Shown here in pieces: positions 25,801-36,911 of a stretch of 60,000 bases of DNA. The notes under the pieces are model-generated. The model worked only from the letters and a program-made list of their open reading frames with translations, did not search any database and was not told where the DNA came from. This DNA comes from Nematostella vectensis (lineage: Eukaryota > Cnidaria > Anthozoa > Actiniaria > Edwardsiidae), in the NCBI RefSeq assembly GCF_932526225.1, contig NC_064043.1:12400085-12460084 (forward strand). Reading direction: 5' to 3'. The position numbers were made by a program, and so were the translations under genes. Every line of letters starts with the position of its first letter. Positions within the stretch are counted from its first letter, which is position 1.

Positions 25801-28800
25801 CTCTATAATATGACCAAGATTGTTTGTTAAACCAGTAATAGGTGAGTAGCCATCGGCCGAATACCTCTATAATATGACCAAGATTGTTTGTTAAACCAGT
25901 AATAGGTGAGTAGCCATCGGCCGAATACCATCTATAATATGAACAAGATTGTTTGTGAAACCAGTAATAGGTGAGTAGCCATCGGCCGAATACCTCTATA
26001 ATATGACCAAGATTGTTTGTTTAACCATTAATAGGTGAGTAGATATCGGCCGAATACCTCTATAATATGACCAAGATTGTTCGTGAAACCAGTAATAGGT
26101 GAGTAGCCATCGGCCGAATACCTCTATAATATGACCAAGATTGTTTGTTAAACCAGTATTAGGTGAGTAGCCTACGGCCGAATACCTCTATAATATGACC
26201 AAGATTGTTTGTTAAACCAGTAATAGGTAAGTAGCCATCGGCCGAATACCCCTATAATATGACCAGGATTGTTTGTTAAACCAGTAATAGGTGAGTAGCC
26301 ATCGGCCGAATACCTCTATAATATGACAAGATTGTTTGTGAAACCAGTAATAGGTGAGTAGCCATCGGCCGAATACCTCTATAATATGACCAAGATTGTT
26401 TGTGAAACCAGTAATAGGTGAGTAGCCATGGGTCGAATACCTCTATAATATGACCAAGATTGTTTGTTAAACCAGTAATAGGTGAGTAGCCATCGGCCGA
26501 ATACCTTCTATAATATGAACAAGATTGTTTGTGAAACCAGTGATAGGTGAGAAGAGGTTTATCCTCTTAGTTCTTCCCCACCTAAAACTTTCAATTCTCG
26601 TATAATCGTCCGCGCGCGTAAATGTTTTCCCGCCTCAAAACAGTTCCCGGATTATCCCCCACGCGCCAACTTTGATGACAAGGGACTGTATTCTTGTACA
26701 AGGCTGGCGGAAGACGCGCTTTCCTACCTTAACTGACCATCGGGGGCATCTTCTTTGAATACACACTTAGTTACACTCTACAACTTAGACATTGTGGAGA
26801 AGTTTGTATTAGCGCACTTTGAATTATTCTTTTCCTTCCGCCGGTTGTGTAAGCGTTGTGTAAGTCTCAAAATTAAACTCGGCAAAGACGTCTCCTATGT
26901 ATATGATGGTATTCCTTTTCAAAATGTTTGTCGTGTTTTAGAACGCCTTGTTTTTCCCTGACCGCCCTCACCTTTTTTCAGGCGCCCCTTACACTTGCCC
27001 AGCTCTCTCGCGCGGCCATTTAAAAAAGTAGGAAAACAAACTACGAACGGTTTCGCGTATTCGCCAATAAAGAACTGCTCTGAGAATCAACAGAACCTCA
27101 GCCAGGCAGACTATGGGGTTCCGTGTTTAAAATGCATGTTTCTTAATTCAGGACGCTGTCGAACTATTTCATCTGGACCCTACTGCGAAACTTGGTCCCG
27201 TTTCTATCCAAGCCCTTCCGTGAGGCCGAGCAGACGTTCTTAATCAGGGTAGCCGGGGTTAAGAAGTCCCCGTCGCGATGGCAACAGTGTACCAATGCCG
27301 CCAACAACTTGGACGGGCTTGTGTTTGCTACTGGCGCCCTTTGGGTCAAGGAGGTGTTTGACAAGAGGGACATTCCGAGGGTGAGGCACGGAGCTGGACG
27401 CACGGGTTGGGACGCACGGGTTGGGACGCACGGGTTGGGATGCACGGGGCTGGACAAACAGTTCGGGACGCACGGATCGGGACGCACAGTCCAGGACGTA
27501 CAGTTTGGGACGCACGGGTCGGGACGAACTGTTCTGGACGCACGGGTCTGGACGCACAGAGCTGGACTCCATGGCGGGACACACGGGTCAGGAAGCACAG
27601 TTCCGGACGCACGGATCGGGACGCGAGGTTCGGGACGCACGGTTCTGTACGCACGGGTTGGGACGCACGGGATGGGATGCACGGGGCTAGACAAACAGTT
27701 CGGGACGCACGGATCGGGACGCACGGGCCGGGACGCACGGGTCTGGACGCACAGGGCTGGACTCAATGGCGGGACGTACGGGTCAGGACGCACAGTTTGG
27801 GACGCACGGATCGGGACGCGAAGTTCGGGACGCACGGATCTGTACGCACGAGATGGGACGCATGGCTCTGGACGCACAGGTTGGGACGCACGGAACCGGA
27901 CGCACGGGACCGGACGTACGGGTCAGGACCCACGGGGCTGGACGCAAGGGGCTGGATGCATGGGACGGGACGCACGGGCCGGGACGCATGGCTCGGGACG
28001 CACGGGACGGGACGCATAGGACGGGACGCATGGGTCGGGACGCACAGTTCGGGACGCACGGGTTGGCATACACGTGACTGCACAAACAGTTCGGGCGCAC
28101 GGATCGGGACGTACAGTTCGGGACGCATGTTCGGGATGCACGGATCGGGACGCACGGGCCAGGACGCACGGTTCGGAAAGCACGGGGATGGACGCACAGT
28201 TCGGGTTTCATGGGTCGGGACGCACGGGTTGGGACGCACTGGTCGGGACGCAGGTGTCGGGAGCACGGGTGCCTCCCCCAGCAGGGGTGTGGGTGAACTT
28301 GTGTTTTTGTCTCACATAAATTTCTTTTTAAATTTTAATTAAAGATTGGAGGGAGGGGTGGGGACTGGATACGCTGACGTATGGTGCTGACGTATTATTG
28401 TTGTCACAGATCCACGAGTTGATGGACTGGATCAGAAAGGCGTTTCGCGATGAAGTGAGGGAACTGGACTGGCTTGACCACGAGACAAGGGAACAGATAT
28501 ATGAGAAGGTGCACAGGGTAGAGAGATAGCAACAAACTGAGGCAGTAGGGACAGCAACATGTAAACAACAACAACACCTAACAACAACATTAACAACGAC
28601 AACTAACAATAACAACAACTAACAAGAACATCAACAACAATTAACAACAGCAATTGCAAAAATAACAACTAACAACAACAACTAAACAACAGCATCAACA
28701 ACAATGAAATAGCTACAGAAACAATAATTTAGTGCCGAGCAACTACAACTAACAAAGAAACTCATATGCAAACAAGCAGCCACAACAATGACAAGAGCAG

Positions 28801-31800
28801 TAGCAACAACAACAACAATAACAACAACAGTTGAACAATGAGTGGCAACAACAATATCAACATTACTGCAAACAAATATAACCGTTAACAACAAAGACAA
28901 GAGAATGCTTCAACAAAAAGTTAAAAAAAAACCAGGAAGAACGTTACTAGCAATACAACTACAAAAATATCAATGACAATTGTACCTCCAACTCCAGCGA
29001 CAACAAGAACTATTAGTATTGATCACATAATGTCAGATTTTGATCCGTCAAGTAGTGAATCCAGTTAGTCTTCCTCAAACTTTATAACTACTTCTTTTCA
29101 AAACAGGAGCGAGCGATGTTAGAGAAGTTTGGTTACCCTATGATGTGTGTCAACGAAACACTACTGAACCAGTACTACGACGGGGTACGTACGCATGCAG
29201 ACTGGGTCGATGTGACAGTGCTGAAAAACGCAAGACTAGTTTCAGTACCGCGCGGTTAAACTAGCCTTTTTGTTTTGAAATGACGGCGTTGTCACATTTC
29301 GACAAATGCTAAGAAAACTAGACCAAACCCAAGGCTATAATTTTCTTTATAACTCCCTCATTATCAAACAAATGTGTCATCTTTTGTACAGTATGGTTTT
29401 AATGCTGTACAGTAAGTCAAAACAACGACTGAAGTCATCCTTTCGTACCTTTACTCGATAGAGTCAACACTACGATTGTGTTTGTTTTTGCCAGTACTGG
29501 CGGTCGATGTTATGAGAGCATGCGCGGGAACTGGGCCGATATTGCGAGGATAGATGTGGGGACTGGGCCGATATTGCCTGAGTAGGTGCGGGGACTGAGT
29601 CGACGTAATGAGAGCACGCGTAGGGACTGGGCCGATATTGCGAGGATAGGTGGGGACTTGGGGGACTGGGTAAATGTTGTTTGAGTCGGAGCGGGGACTG
29701 GGGTAGCGTAAAAGTGCGCAAAAGACACAATTTATTGCTCAGTTTCCCGCGCCTAAAACAGCGTTTTTGCTTTTATATGATATAATAATAATTTGTGTTT
29801 TCAATGGGGGTGGTTTTTGATAAAAAATTAAAACAAAAAATTCAGATCTTAATGTTTTAATTCTTTTTATTGCTCCATTTTTAGTTAAAGAATGCCTTGC
29901 AAACCATTGCATTTATGTTATAAAAAGTGAAAACACCAACCCAGGCCAGTTTGTTTGTTTGTTTGTTTGTTTCTTACGGCCGACTTCATGTATAACGTAC
30001 TGTCTCTCGTTTCAGCTTAAGATCAGCAAGAATCATTTCCTGCTGAATCAAGTCAACATTACTGAGTGGAACACCAAGTACAGACTGGCACGGTTACGGG
30101 AACCTGTTGATAAGGAAGAGTAAGTCCAGTCTTCACTTGCTTTTTATAGCCCTTTTGTTTTACTTCCATTTCAAAAGGCAATTGTTACAAAGGCTTGTTC
30201 TCTAATGCACAAACACTAGGGAGTGTCGGTCAAGGATAACAAAATTATGGAAGTCGACGACAGAAGTCCAGTTGCGCGGTCAACGTCCTAACCCTAACCC
30301 TTAATCAGTCGCCCTTATCCATCCCTAACCCTAGTCCCGTTCTCGGGTACAAAATCAAGTAGTCTCTTGTTCCACTGAGGATAGGAAGAATTACTTGCGT
30401 TGCACTTGTGTCTCAGTGAAAATCAGTTTCCAGTAGTGTCAAAATGTTCGTTGCCATTTTTACAAAGCTTGTAAGCAATGATGTGAGAACTATGCCATTA
30501 ATGCTCTAGTGTACATAGGAAAATTGACAGAACTATAATGATATCGAAACTGTCCCTTGGTATATTGACCAGTGCCTGATTCAGCATTAGGGCGATTCTA
30601 CAGTAGAACCTTGCTAAATCGAATCGGTTTATGTCACCAGATTTCAAGTAAGCGGCTTTTCTTTTATATAATATTTTATCGCGTGTGACGTCCTATAGAG
30701 AAGGAAAGGGGGTAGTCACAGCTAACTAATCGCGCCTAAGAATGAAACTTCCTCCTACTAGCCCCAAGTCGACGCCATTGGCCTCTTCTGCCACTTTCCT
30801 CTATAACAAAATTGACATCCCTTACGCTTTGATCGGCAGGTGGTATACTGGGCCTCAGACGGTGAATGCTTTCTATATGCGGACAAGAAACGAAATAAGT
30901 AAGTCCAAAAGTTCAGCACCTACCTCCTAGAAAAACCTGGCGCAGTGGGCAGAGCGTTCCCTTCTAGCGCCTGTGTCTATCACCAATAAGTTACGGATTT
31001 AGTCTTGGTTGCAATGTTAGTTGATTCTCTTCTCGCCTTTGCTCCGAGTTTTTTTCCCAGCTTTGTGTCTGACGCGCTTTTGTATTCCTTAGACTTGACC
31101 ACGCCATATCCTTACCCTCGTTGTCAAGAATGGTGATGAAGTTTTCCTTTTATCTGTCATGACCATGTATCAGTCATCTCCTCAGTTATTTTAGTTACAG
31201 TAGGGATGATTAAATTGATAACCTTGACTGCAAATGAGTCGACTTCTTTGTCTCCGTACCCCTTCTCCCAACCACGCCTGTGCTCAAGTCTGCTTCACCC
31301 AAGCACTAACCGCCTTGGTATATGTTATTCGTCTTTGTCTTACAGATGTCCATGCAGCCATCTTAGCCTCTCCATTTTACCATGGAAGCAACGCACCACG
31401 GTAATTAAAGTCTTCATTAAATTATCACAATTTAATAATTAAAGTAATTAATTAAATTATTAAAATTAAATTAAATTTAATTAAAATTTAATTAAAAGTA
31501 ATTAAAGTCTTCATTAAATTATCACAAAAGCTCTATTAATTCCACAAATTCTTCAAAAAGAGAAATCAACCCCCGGTTGCAAAATTAATGCTGTTATGCT
31601 AATCGTTAAACCATTAACGAATTCCATTGCTTTTTAAAAAATAAGTGGCAGATCAATGAATGAATCCTTGGGTTCAATAGTATCACCCTATATTTGTAGA
31701 GTTTAATAATACAACCAACCAAATTTCTTCTGCTAGGGCCATCAATTTTGGCGGCATTGGAATGGTTCTTGCGCACGAGCTATCACATGGATTTGACGAC

Positions 31801-34732
31801 GTCGGTAGGTAGTGTCCCATGATGTGGTGCCCCATGATGTGTTGTGTCCCATGATGTGTAGTGACCCATGATGTGTAGTGTCCCATGATGTGTAGTGTCC
31901 CATGATGTGTAGTGTCCCATGTGTAGTGTCCCATAATGTGTAGTGTCCCATGATGTGTAGTGTCGCATGATGTGTAGTGTCCCATGATGTGTAGTGTCCC
32001 ATGATGTGTAGTGTCCCATGATGTGTAGTGTCCCATGATGTGTAATGTTCCATGATGTGTAGTGTCCCATGTGTAGTGTCGCATGATGTGTAGTGTCCCA
32101 TGATGTGTAATGTCCCATGATGTGTAGTGTCCCATAATGTGTACTGTTCCATGATGTGTAGTGTCCCATGATGTGTAGTGTCCCATGATGTGTAGTGTCC
32201 CATGATGTGTAGTGTCCCATGATGTGTAGTGTCCCATGATGTGTAGTGTCCCATGATGTGTAGTGTCCCATGTGTAGTGTTCCATGATGTGTAGTGTCCC
32301 ATGATGTGTAGTGTCCCATGATGTGTAGTGTCCCATGATGTGTAGTGTCCCATGATGTGTAGTGTCCCATGTGTAGTGTTCCATGATGTGTAGTGTTCAA
32401 TGATGTGTAGTGTCCCATGATGTGTAGTGTCCCATGATGTGTAGTGTCCCATGATGTGTAGTGCCCCATGATGTGTAGTGTCCCACAATGTGTAGTCTCA
32501 TTACGACACCCTTCGTCTATTCACCTAATAATCAAGATCTCTGTTTGCCAGGTCGTTTGTACAACAAGAATGGAGAGATTGTGGCCCAGTGGTGGTCGAA
32601 CTACTCCATCAAAGGATTCGCTAACAAGACTGAATGCATGGTGGAGCAGTACAATAACTACTCAGTGAACTTGCCAGGCTTAGGGAGACTCTACCTTAGA
32701 GGCGAGAATACCCTTGGCGAGAACATAGCCGATAACGGGGGCTTGAAGGTCGCATTCAGGGTAAAAGACTACATCTATACCCTATCTATATCCGCTACAC
32801 TTTTATAACGATTTGATAATTAAAGGTCATAGTTTGGGTAAGAGAGACTATTTCCACCATCTATATCCCCTACCCTCTGTTTTTCTACGATTTGATAAAC
32901 TGTTTACTTTTATGTTCTTGCGTTGTTTTACCTTCTTTTTCTTTCAATAAAGGCGTACGAAAACTGGATAAAGCAGAACGGCGAAGAAGCGATCGTTCCA
33001 GGACTGAAGAAAACTAACCATCAGATGTTCTTCATCAGCTATGCACAGGTAACACTATAGATATCATTTTTACTATCATCATCATAATCATCAACATCAT
33101 CTTTGTAGCCATCATTTTTAATCACCATTATCATCTAAATCAGCACCACCAAATTATTTGAAGCTATCATAATAATCATCAAATTATAATGATAGTCACC
33201 ATCACCATCGCTCTTGCCATAAACTCCCACATCTACGCAACCCTTATTTTCTTTTCGTTGTGTTATTAGCTGTGGTGCTCGGAGTTCAGTACCGACAAGC
33301 AGTTTTCAAGGATAAACAGAGACAGTCACTCCCTTCCTTACTTCAGGTAATGAACTTTTTATTTCAGGACCCTGTAATATCTTATCGCAGGCCGGTTGCC
33401 AGGATTCGCTTCCTTAAAGTTCTAAAAACCTTTCACTTATATCAATCTAGCCAAAACAAAGCATAGATAAACTTTCAAATTCTGAAAAGGGAATTGAATT
33501 TGATTGAAATTTGAATTTTCTACATATCTTTGAAAATTTTCCTGGCCGCGCGAAAGGAGATTGAATTGAGTGAATAATTCCAAGTTTTGGCGGGAAAATC
33601 TGAAACAACTTATTTTCCTTAAATCTGTTTAAATTCAGAGACGGCAATACCACAAAATATTGGCGAATTGTTTTCTATTGCAATGCTACCCACAATGAAG
33701 CGAAGAAGAAATGACGGAAAAACATGACTTAACGCTTCAAATAAGCTCATTTCAGATCTAATAAGGCGGAAAATTTCCCTAAGTACTTAGTGAGTAATAG
33801 CAAACAAAATATCAAATGCGACTTTTTTTAAATTGATGCGACTTTTTGTAAAGTGTCATTGAAATTTGTGCTTTTCGTCTCTGGGCTCATATAAAGCGCA
33901 AGGATGATCAAGGAAAAAATATCTTAAAAAGCAAAAATCTGGGTATGTGCATTTCGGCCTCACGTTATTTGTGTTTCAAAAATAAGTCCGGAATACAAGG
34001 AACCGATGGCCATTTTAAGAAATTGTGTCTTCTTTCTCTATCTCGAATTGCGAATTTTCCAGGTTTTTCCGTCATGTCAGCGAAGAATAATTTAAAGTCG
34101 AGAATTGTATGCGAAAAAAGCAAATATCATTTTTGTTTTAGGTTTCAAAAACAGCGCGCTCTCGTGAGAATGTCGCCATACTTGATTGCGAATGCAGCGC
34201 GCGCGAACAATGCAAAAACAATTTAAAGACTAAAAACTATCTGCTAAATTTTGCAGATTTGTTTCCTGAAGTTAAATAATCATTTGACTACCAGGTTAAG
34301 ATATAAAGACGACGGTAAAAGTTGTAACCATACAACGTGCTTCAGCAATAACTAAGAAGACATGAAGACGGGAACCGGTTTACCGCGCGCATCATGTTTT
34401 ATCATATAATTTGGTTGACATCTCGATCTATGTCACAAATGACTGGACCCTGGCCTTTCAGTTTACGGCCTTTTTTCCGAAGGTTGACCAAAATACCTCA
34501 ATATTAGAGATTTGAGTTATTCGTGCGGAAGATAAAAATATAAAGAATTGACAAAGTCTATCAACTCTGAAAGGTTATATGGACTTTAAAGTTAGCATAA
34601 TCATCATAATGCTTTTTATTATTATATCTCAGGGTAATAGGTGCGCTACAGAACAGTGAGGAGTTCGCCGAAGCGTTCCATTGCCCTAAGGGCAGCTACA
34701 TGAATCCCGTCCGTAAATGCAGGGTCTGGTAA
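16835..34732 (+). CDS. M13 family zinc metallopeptidase (neprilysin/ECE-like), type II membrane protein, 16 exons
   Basis: A cell-surface ectopeptidase that trims or inactivates small peptides. Exons: 16835-17950, 21354-21410, 22893-23009, 23387-23461, 23916-24049, 27152-27380, 28410-28508, 29108-29184 (one edge uncertain by 1 nt), 30016-30119, 30840-30898, 31346-31400, 31737-31804, 32552-32760, 32953-33048, 33270-33346, 34633-34732. Phases agree throughout, giving 890 residues. A long cytosolic tail (about 1-163) precedes one membrane segment (about 164-190). The ectodomain carries [29 protein letters not shown] (about 678), zinc motif HELSH (721-725), GENIADNGG (third ligand E787, D791) and the terminal CRVW. 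All catalytic residues are present. The start is the first ATG after an in-frame TGA at 16814. Intron 3 has a GC donor (AAG|GCATGC). Introns 5, 6, 11 and 12 carry donor-linked duplications. NAFY, rather than NAYY, favours a neprilysin-like relation. Confidence 0.95.
19627..20004. mobile_element. Miniature inverted-repeat element, family A copy 2
   Basis: Right end TTTGCCATTTTTTGCTTCTG followed by TCG; the left end is a degraded inverted copy beginning near GAGCACAAAAAAATAGCAAA. Long inner arms pair, for example GAGGTTCCTTGCATAATATA against the segment at about 19915-19945. The ends resemble the element at 13111-13489. It lies in M13 intron 1. Confidence 0.7.
20172..20439. mobile_element. Fold-back MITE with poly-C/poly-G arms
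   Basis: Terminal inverted repeats of about 28 bp containing GTAGTTCCAGAAAATATCC (left) and GGATATTTTCTGGAACTAC (right). Internal arms also pair partly (CATTGAGTGGATTGG against CCGACCCACTCAATA), with C and G homopolymers. In M13 intron 1. Confidence 0.8.
20757..20849 (+). repeat. Three direct copies of a 30-bp unit
   Basis: TCGTTTGGGACTTGACCTAT followed by TTCGCTCACA is repeated three times with one substitution in the last copy. Recent, local tandem duplication in M13 intron 1. Confidence 0.9.
21725..21830 (+). repeat. Dispersed repeat, copy 1 (inverted partner at 58640-58745)
   Basis: A segment containing CATCTAATGTACATATAGTA, CGGTAAGGGGTTGAGTTGG and TTTATGAAACTAAATTTAGC also occurs in reverse orientation at the right end of the window. 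Probably part of an unnamed interspersed element. Confidence 0.75.
22080..22705. mobile_element. Non-autonomous DNA transposon, 5-bp target duplication
   Basis: Terminal inverted repeats GGAGCGGTCATTTATTGGGG (left) and the complement of CCAGTAATTAATGACCGCTCC (right), flanked by GTAAG on both sides (22075-22079 and 22706-22710). The interior has G homopolymers and two direct copies of GCAAATTTTTGGGCCTCC. No transposase. In M13 intron 2. Confidence 0.85.
23015..23200 (+). repeat. Pyrimidine-rich degenerate repeat at the start of M13 intron 3
   Basis: Almost only T and C for about 180 nt, with recurrent TTGTTCTTCTATTTCCTA-like units, beginning a few bases after the GC donor. It gives open frames of hydrophobic residues that are not coding. 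Confidence 0.8.
23512..23757. mobile_element. Small DNA transposon built around an internal minisatellite
   Basis: Perfect 16-bp terminal inverted repeats TCGCCCCATGACAGGT (23512-23527 and complement at 23742-23757) are flanked by a 6-bp direct repeat TACATT (23506-23511 and 23758-23763). The interior is five or so copies of a roughly 32-bp unit with GGAATCCGGAATCCATG and AAAAAATGAGATAT. In M13 intron 4, about 50 nt after the donor. Confidence 0.88.
23993..26548 (+). repeat. 64-bp array made of the M13 exon 5 end plus its 5' splice site
   Basis: The unit starts GCCATCGGCCGAATACCTCT and ends CCAGTAATAGGTGAGTA. It equals the last 57 nt of exon 5 (ending at 24049) plus the first 7 intron nt. 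About 39 further copies follow the genuine exon without a gap. Most keep an AG|GTGAGT or AG|GTAAGT donor. Units differ by a few substitutions (TTCGTG/TTTGTG/TTTGTT, GGCC/GACC). Any use of a downstream donor would read AGG TAA or AGG TGA, an immediate stop. Seen directly. Confidence 0.98.
27381..28263 (+). repeat. 14-bp minisatellite starting at the exon 6 donor of M13
   Basis: About 63 copies of GGGACGCACGGGTC-like 14-mers fill the first 880 nt of intron 6. The first 14 intron bases, GTGAGGCACGGAGC, align with the unit, so the donor lies inside unit one. GC-rich compared with the surroundings. Open frames on both strands come from the repeat and are not genes. Confidence 0.95.
28532..28930 (+). 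repeat. (AAC)n-rich simple repeat in M13 intron 7
   Basis: Interrupted AAC/ACA trinucleotide tract with TAACAACAAC blocks, starting about 25 nt after the exon 7 donor. Confidence 0.9.
29505..29710 (+). repeat. Degenerate minisatellite in M13 intron 8
   Basis: Several imperfect copies of GGGACTGGGCCGATATTGCG with GAGGATAGGTG or TGAGAGCACGCG spacers, about 27-35 bp apart. Confidence 0.75.
31401..31527 (+). repeat. Duplicated first 30 nt of M13 intron 11
   Basis: The first 30 intron bases, starting with the donor (GTAATTAAAGTCTTCATTAA and the next ten), recur exactly at 31498-31527, separated by an AATTAA-rich tract. The second copy lacks the preceding exon. Confidence 0.92.
31805..32500 (+). 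repeat. 17-bp satellite starting at the exon 12 donor of M13
   Basis: About 40 copies of TAGTGTCCCATGATGTG fill most of intron 12. The intron begins GTAGGTAGTGTCCCATGATG, so the array begins within the donor. Exon 12 encodes the zinc motif. The same unit in the same orientation forms the big satellite at 35148-42232. Confidence 0.97.
33717..34033 (+). repeat. Dispersed repeat, copy 1 (partner at 57045-57370)
   Basis: About 310 bp resembling the partner in the same orientation; shared stretches include AGCGCAAGGATGATCAAGGA, AATCTGGGTATGTGCATTTC and GTCCGGAATACAAGGAAC. In M13 intron 15. Unnamed interspersed element, no coding capacity seen. Confidence 0.85.
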
Positions 34733-34783
34733 CCACGTGATCACATGACGCAACCACGTGATTATCACGTGCCACTCTTTGGT

Positions 34784-34925
34784 ACAGCTTCGGTCACCCT
34801 GTGGTACAGCTTGAAAGTCGCGTGGTCACCCTGTGGCACAGTTTAAAAGACGTGTAGTCACCCTGTGGTACAGCTTGCAAGACGTGTAGTCACCCTGTGC
34901 TGTGGTCACCCTGTGGTACTGCTTG
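34784..34925 (+). repeat. Minisatellite in the M13 3' flank
   Basis: Four to five copies of a roughly 36-bp unit containing GTCACCCTGTGGTACAGCTT follow the stop codon. A related GTCACCCTGTG unit appears near 35050 and again at 58386-58525. Confidence 0.85.
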
Positions 34926-34957
34926 AAAAATTTGTTATCACTCGTTATTGCAGCTTA

Positions 34958-34963
34958 AATAAA
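34958..34963 (+). terminator. Candidate polyadenylation signal of the M13 gene
   Basis: AATAAA about 225 nt after the TAA at 34730-34732, just before the satellite region. Confidence 0.45.
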
Positions 34964-35147
34964 TTGTGGTCATCCCATGCCACTCTTTAAAGAATTTTTC
35001 ATGAATAATTTAATAATCACCAATGTATTTAGCCAAAATTTTAAGACACGCGGTCACCCTGTGGTAATTTTCTAAAGTTTTAACTTGCTGACTTCTGTGG
35101 TACTGAAGTTTCCCTACCGTACCGGTGCTGAAGTTTCCGTATGTGTA

Positions 35148-36285
35148 GTGTCCCATGTGTAGTGTCCCATAATGTGTAGTGTCCCATGATGTGTAGTGTT
35201 CCACAATGTGTAGTGTCGCATGATGTGTAGTGTCCCATGATGTGTAGTGTCCCATGATGTGTAGTGTCCCATGATGTGTAGTGTCCCATGATGTGTAGTG
35301 TCGAATGATGTGTAGTGTCCCATGATGTGTAGTGTCCAATGATGTGTAGTTTCCCATGATGTGTAGTGTCCCATGATGTGTAGTGTCCCATGATGTGTAG
35401 TGTCCCATGATGTGTAGTGTCCAATGATGTGTAGTGTCCCATGATGTGTAGTGTCCCATGATGTGTAGTGTCCCATGATGTGTAGTGTCCCACAATGTGT
35501 ATTGTCTCATGATGTGTAGTGTCGCATGATGTGTAGTGTTCCATGATGTGTAGTGTCCCATGATGTGTAGTGTCCCATGATGTGTAGTGTTCCATGATGT
35601 GTAGTGTCCCATGATATGTAGTGTCCCATATGTAGTGTCCCATGATGTGTAGTGCCCCATGATGTGTAGTGTCCCATGTGTAGTGTCCCATGATGTGTAG
35701 TGTCCCATGATGTTAGTGTCGCATGATGTGTAGTGTTCCATGATGCGTAGTGTCGCATAATGTGTAGTGTCGCATAATGTGTAGTGTCCCATGATGTGTA
35801 GTGTCCCATGATGTGTTGTGTCCCATGATGTGTAGTGTTCCATGATGTGTAGTGTCCCATAATGTGTAGTGTCCCATGATGTGTAGTGTCCCATAATTTG
35901 TAGTGTCCCATGATGTGTAGTGTCGCATAATGTGTAGTGTCCCATGATGTGCAGTGTCCCATGATGTGTAGTGTCCCATAATGTGTAGTGTCCCATGGTG
36001 TGTATTGTCCCATAATGTGTAGTGTCCCATGGTGTGTAGTGTCCCATGATGTGTAGTGTCGCAGGATATGTAGTGTCCCATAATGTGTAGTGTCGCAGGA
36101 TATGTAGTGTCCCATGATGTGTAGTGTCCCATATAAAGTGTCCCATAATGTGTAGTGTCGCATGATGTGTAGTGTCCCATGTGTAGTGTCCCATGATGTG
36201 TAGTGTCGCATAATGTGTAGTGTCCCATGATGTGTAGTGTAGCATAATGTGTAATGTCCCATAATGTGTAGTGTCGCATGATGAG
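35148..36285. repeat. 17-bp satellite block 1
   Basis: About 67 units of TAGTGTCCCATGATGTG with many variants (GTCGCAT, CATAATG, 13-nt units lacking ATGA). It is flanked by direct copies of an approximately 85-bp sequence (35060-35145 and 36286-36370), as if the array had expanded inside it. Long minus-strand open frames here are repeat artefacts. Confidence 0.97.
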
Positions 36286-36911
36286 TGGTAATTTTCTAAA
36301 GTTTTAACTTGCTGACTTCTGTGGTACTGAAGTTTTCCTACCGTACCTGTGCTGAAGTTTCCGTACCGCTACTACGTGTTTAGCCAAATTTCATCCATCA
36401 TATTATATATAGCAAAAAATATTATAACATTTGAATTGTACAAAAGATATAGAAAGTTTGTTATCGTTTCCAGAAAAAACGGCCATGTTATCATGCTTAT
36501 TGAATTATTGTAAATATGTCTCGCTGTGAATTTGCATATTAATAAAAATACAATTAAAAGTACTAGTGTTTCTTGCATTAAAGTTGCACCCGTAGTAAAA
36601 CAAGCCCTCGGTAACACGAACCCTAGGTAATTTAATGCCTTGATAATAGAAACGCTCAGAAATACGATGCCTCGGTAAGTCGAGTTTCTTGGTAACCCGA
36701 GTCTCGTCCTGAAATGATCAAAAATACTTTTCCCTTTGAATTGCCTTAAACACATTTACCTCGATTTTCAAATCTTATAACTTCAACTTATTTGTTAAAT
36801 TTTACCCTCTATACTCGAAACCTTTTCTGAGGAGTCAAAATAAATCCTTTTCACATTTCATAAAAGTAGCACAAATCAAATGATCTTCTTACAAAAAATC
36901 AAGTCTAGTAA
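36286..36911. repeat. Segmental duplication, copy 1
   Basis: Unique-looking AT-rich 626 bp (starting GTGGTAATTTTCTAAAGTTT) that recurs almost identically at 39834-40459, offset 3548 bp. The minus-strand open frame within it shows no family resemblance. Confidence 0.95.

Noticed and set aside
23993-26548. CRISPR-like regular repeat
   Set aside because: The units abut with no spacers, the sequence is exon-derived, and the surroundings are a eukaryotic gene.
27164-28342. Overlapping open frames of 100-311 codons on both strands, rich in GRTGRDA or RPVRPDPC motifs
   Set aside because: Products of the 14-bp intronic minisatellite of M13 intron 6; all frames open, no domain.
36372-36755. Minus-strand frame of 127 codons in the duplicated spacer
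   Set aside because: The copy at 39920-40165 is open for only 81 codons, so the N-terminal part is not kept; AT-rich hydrophobic composition, no family.
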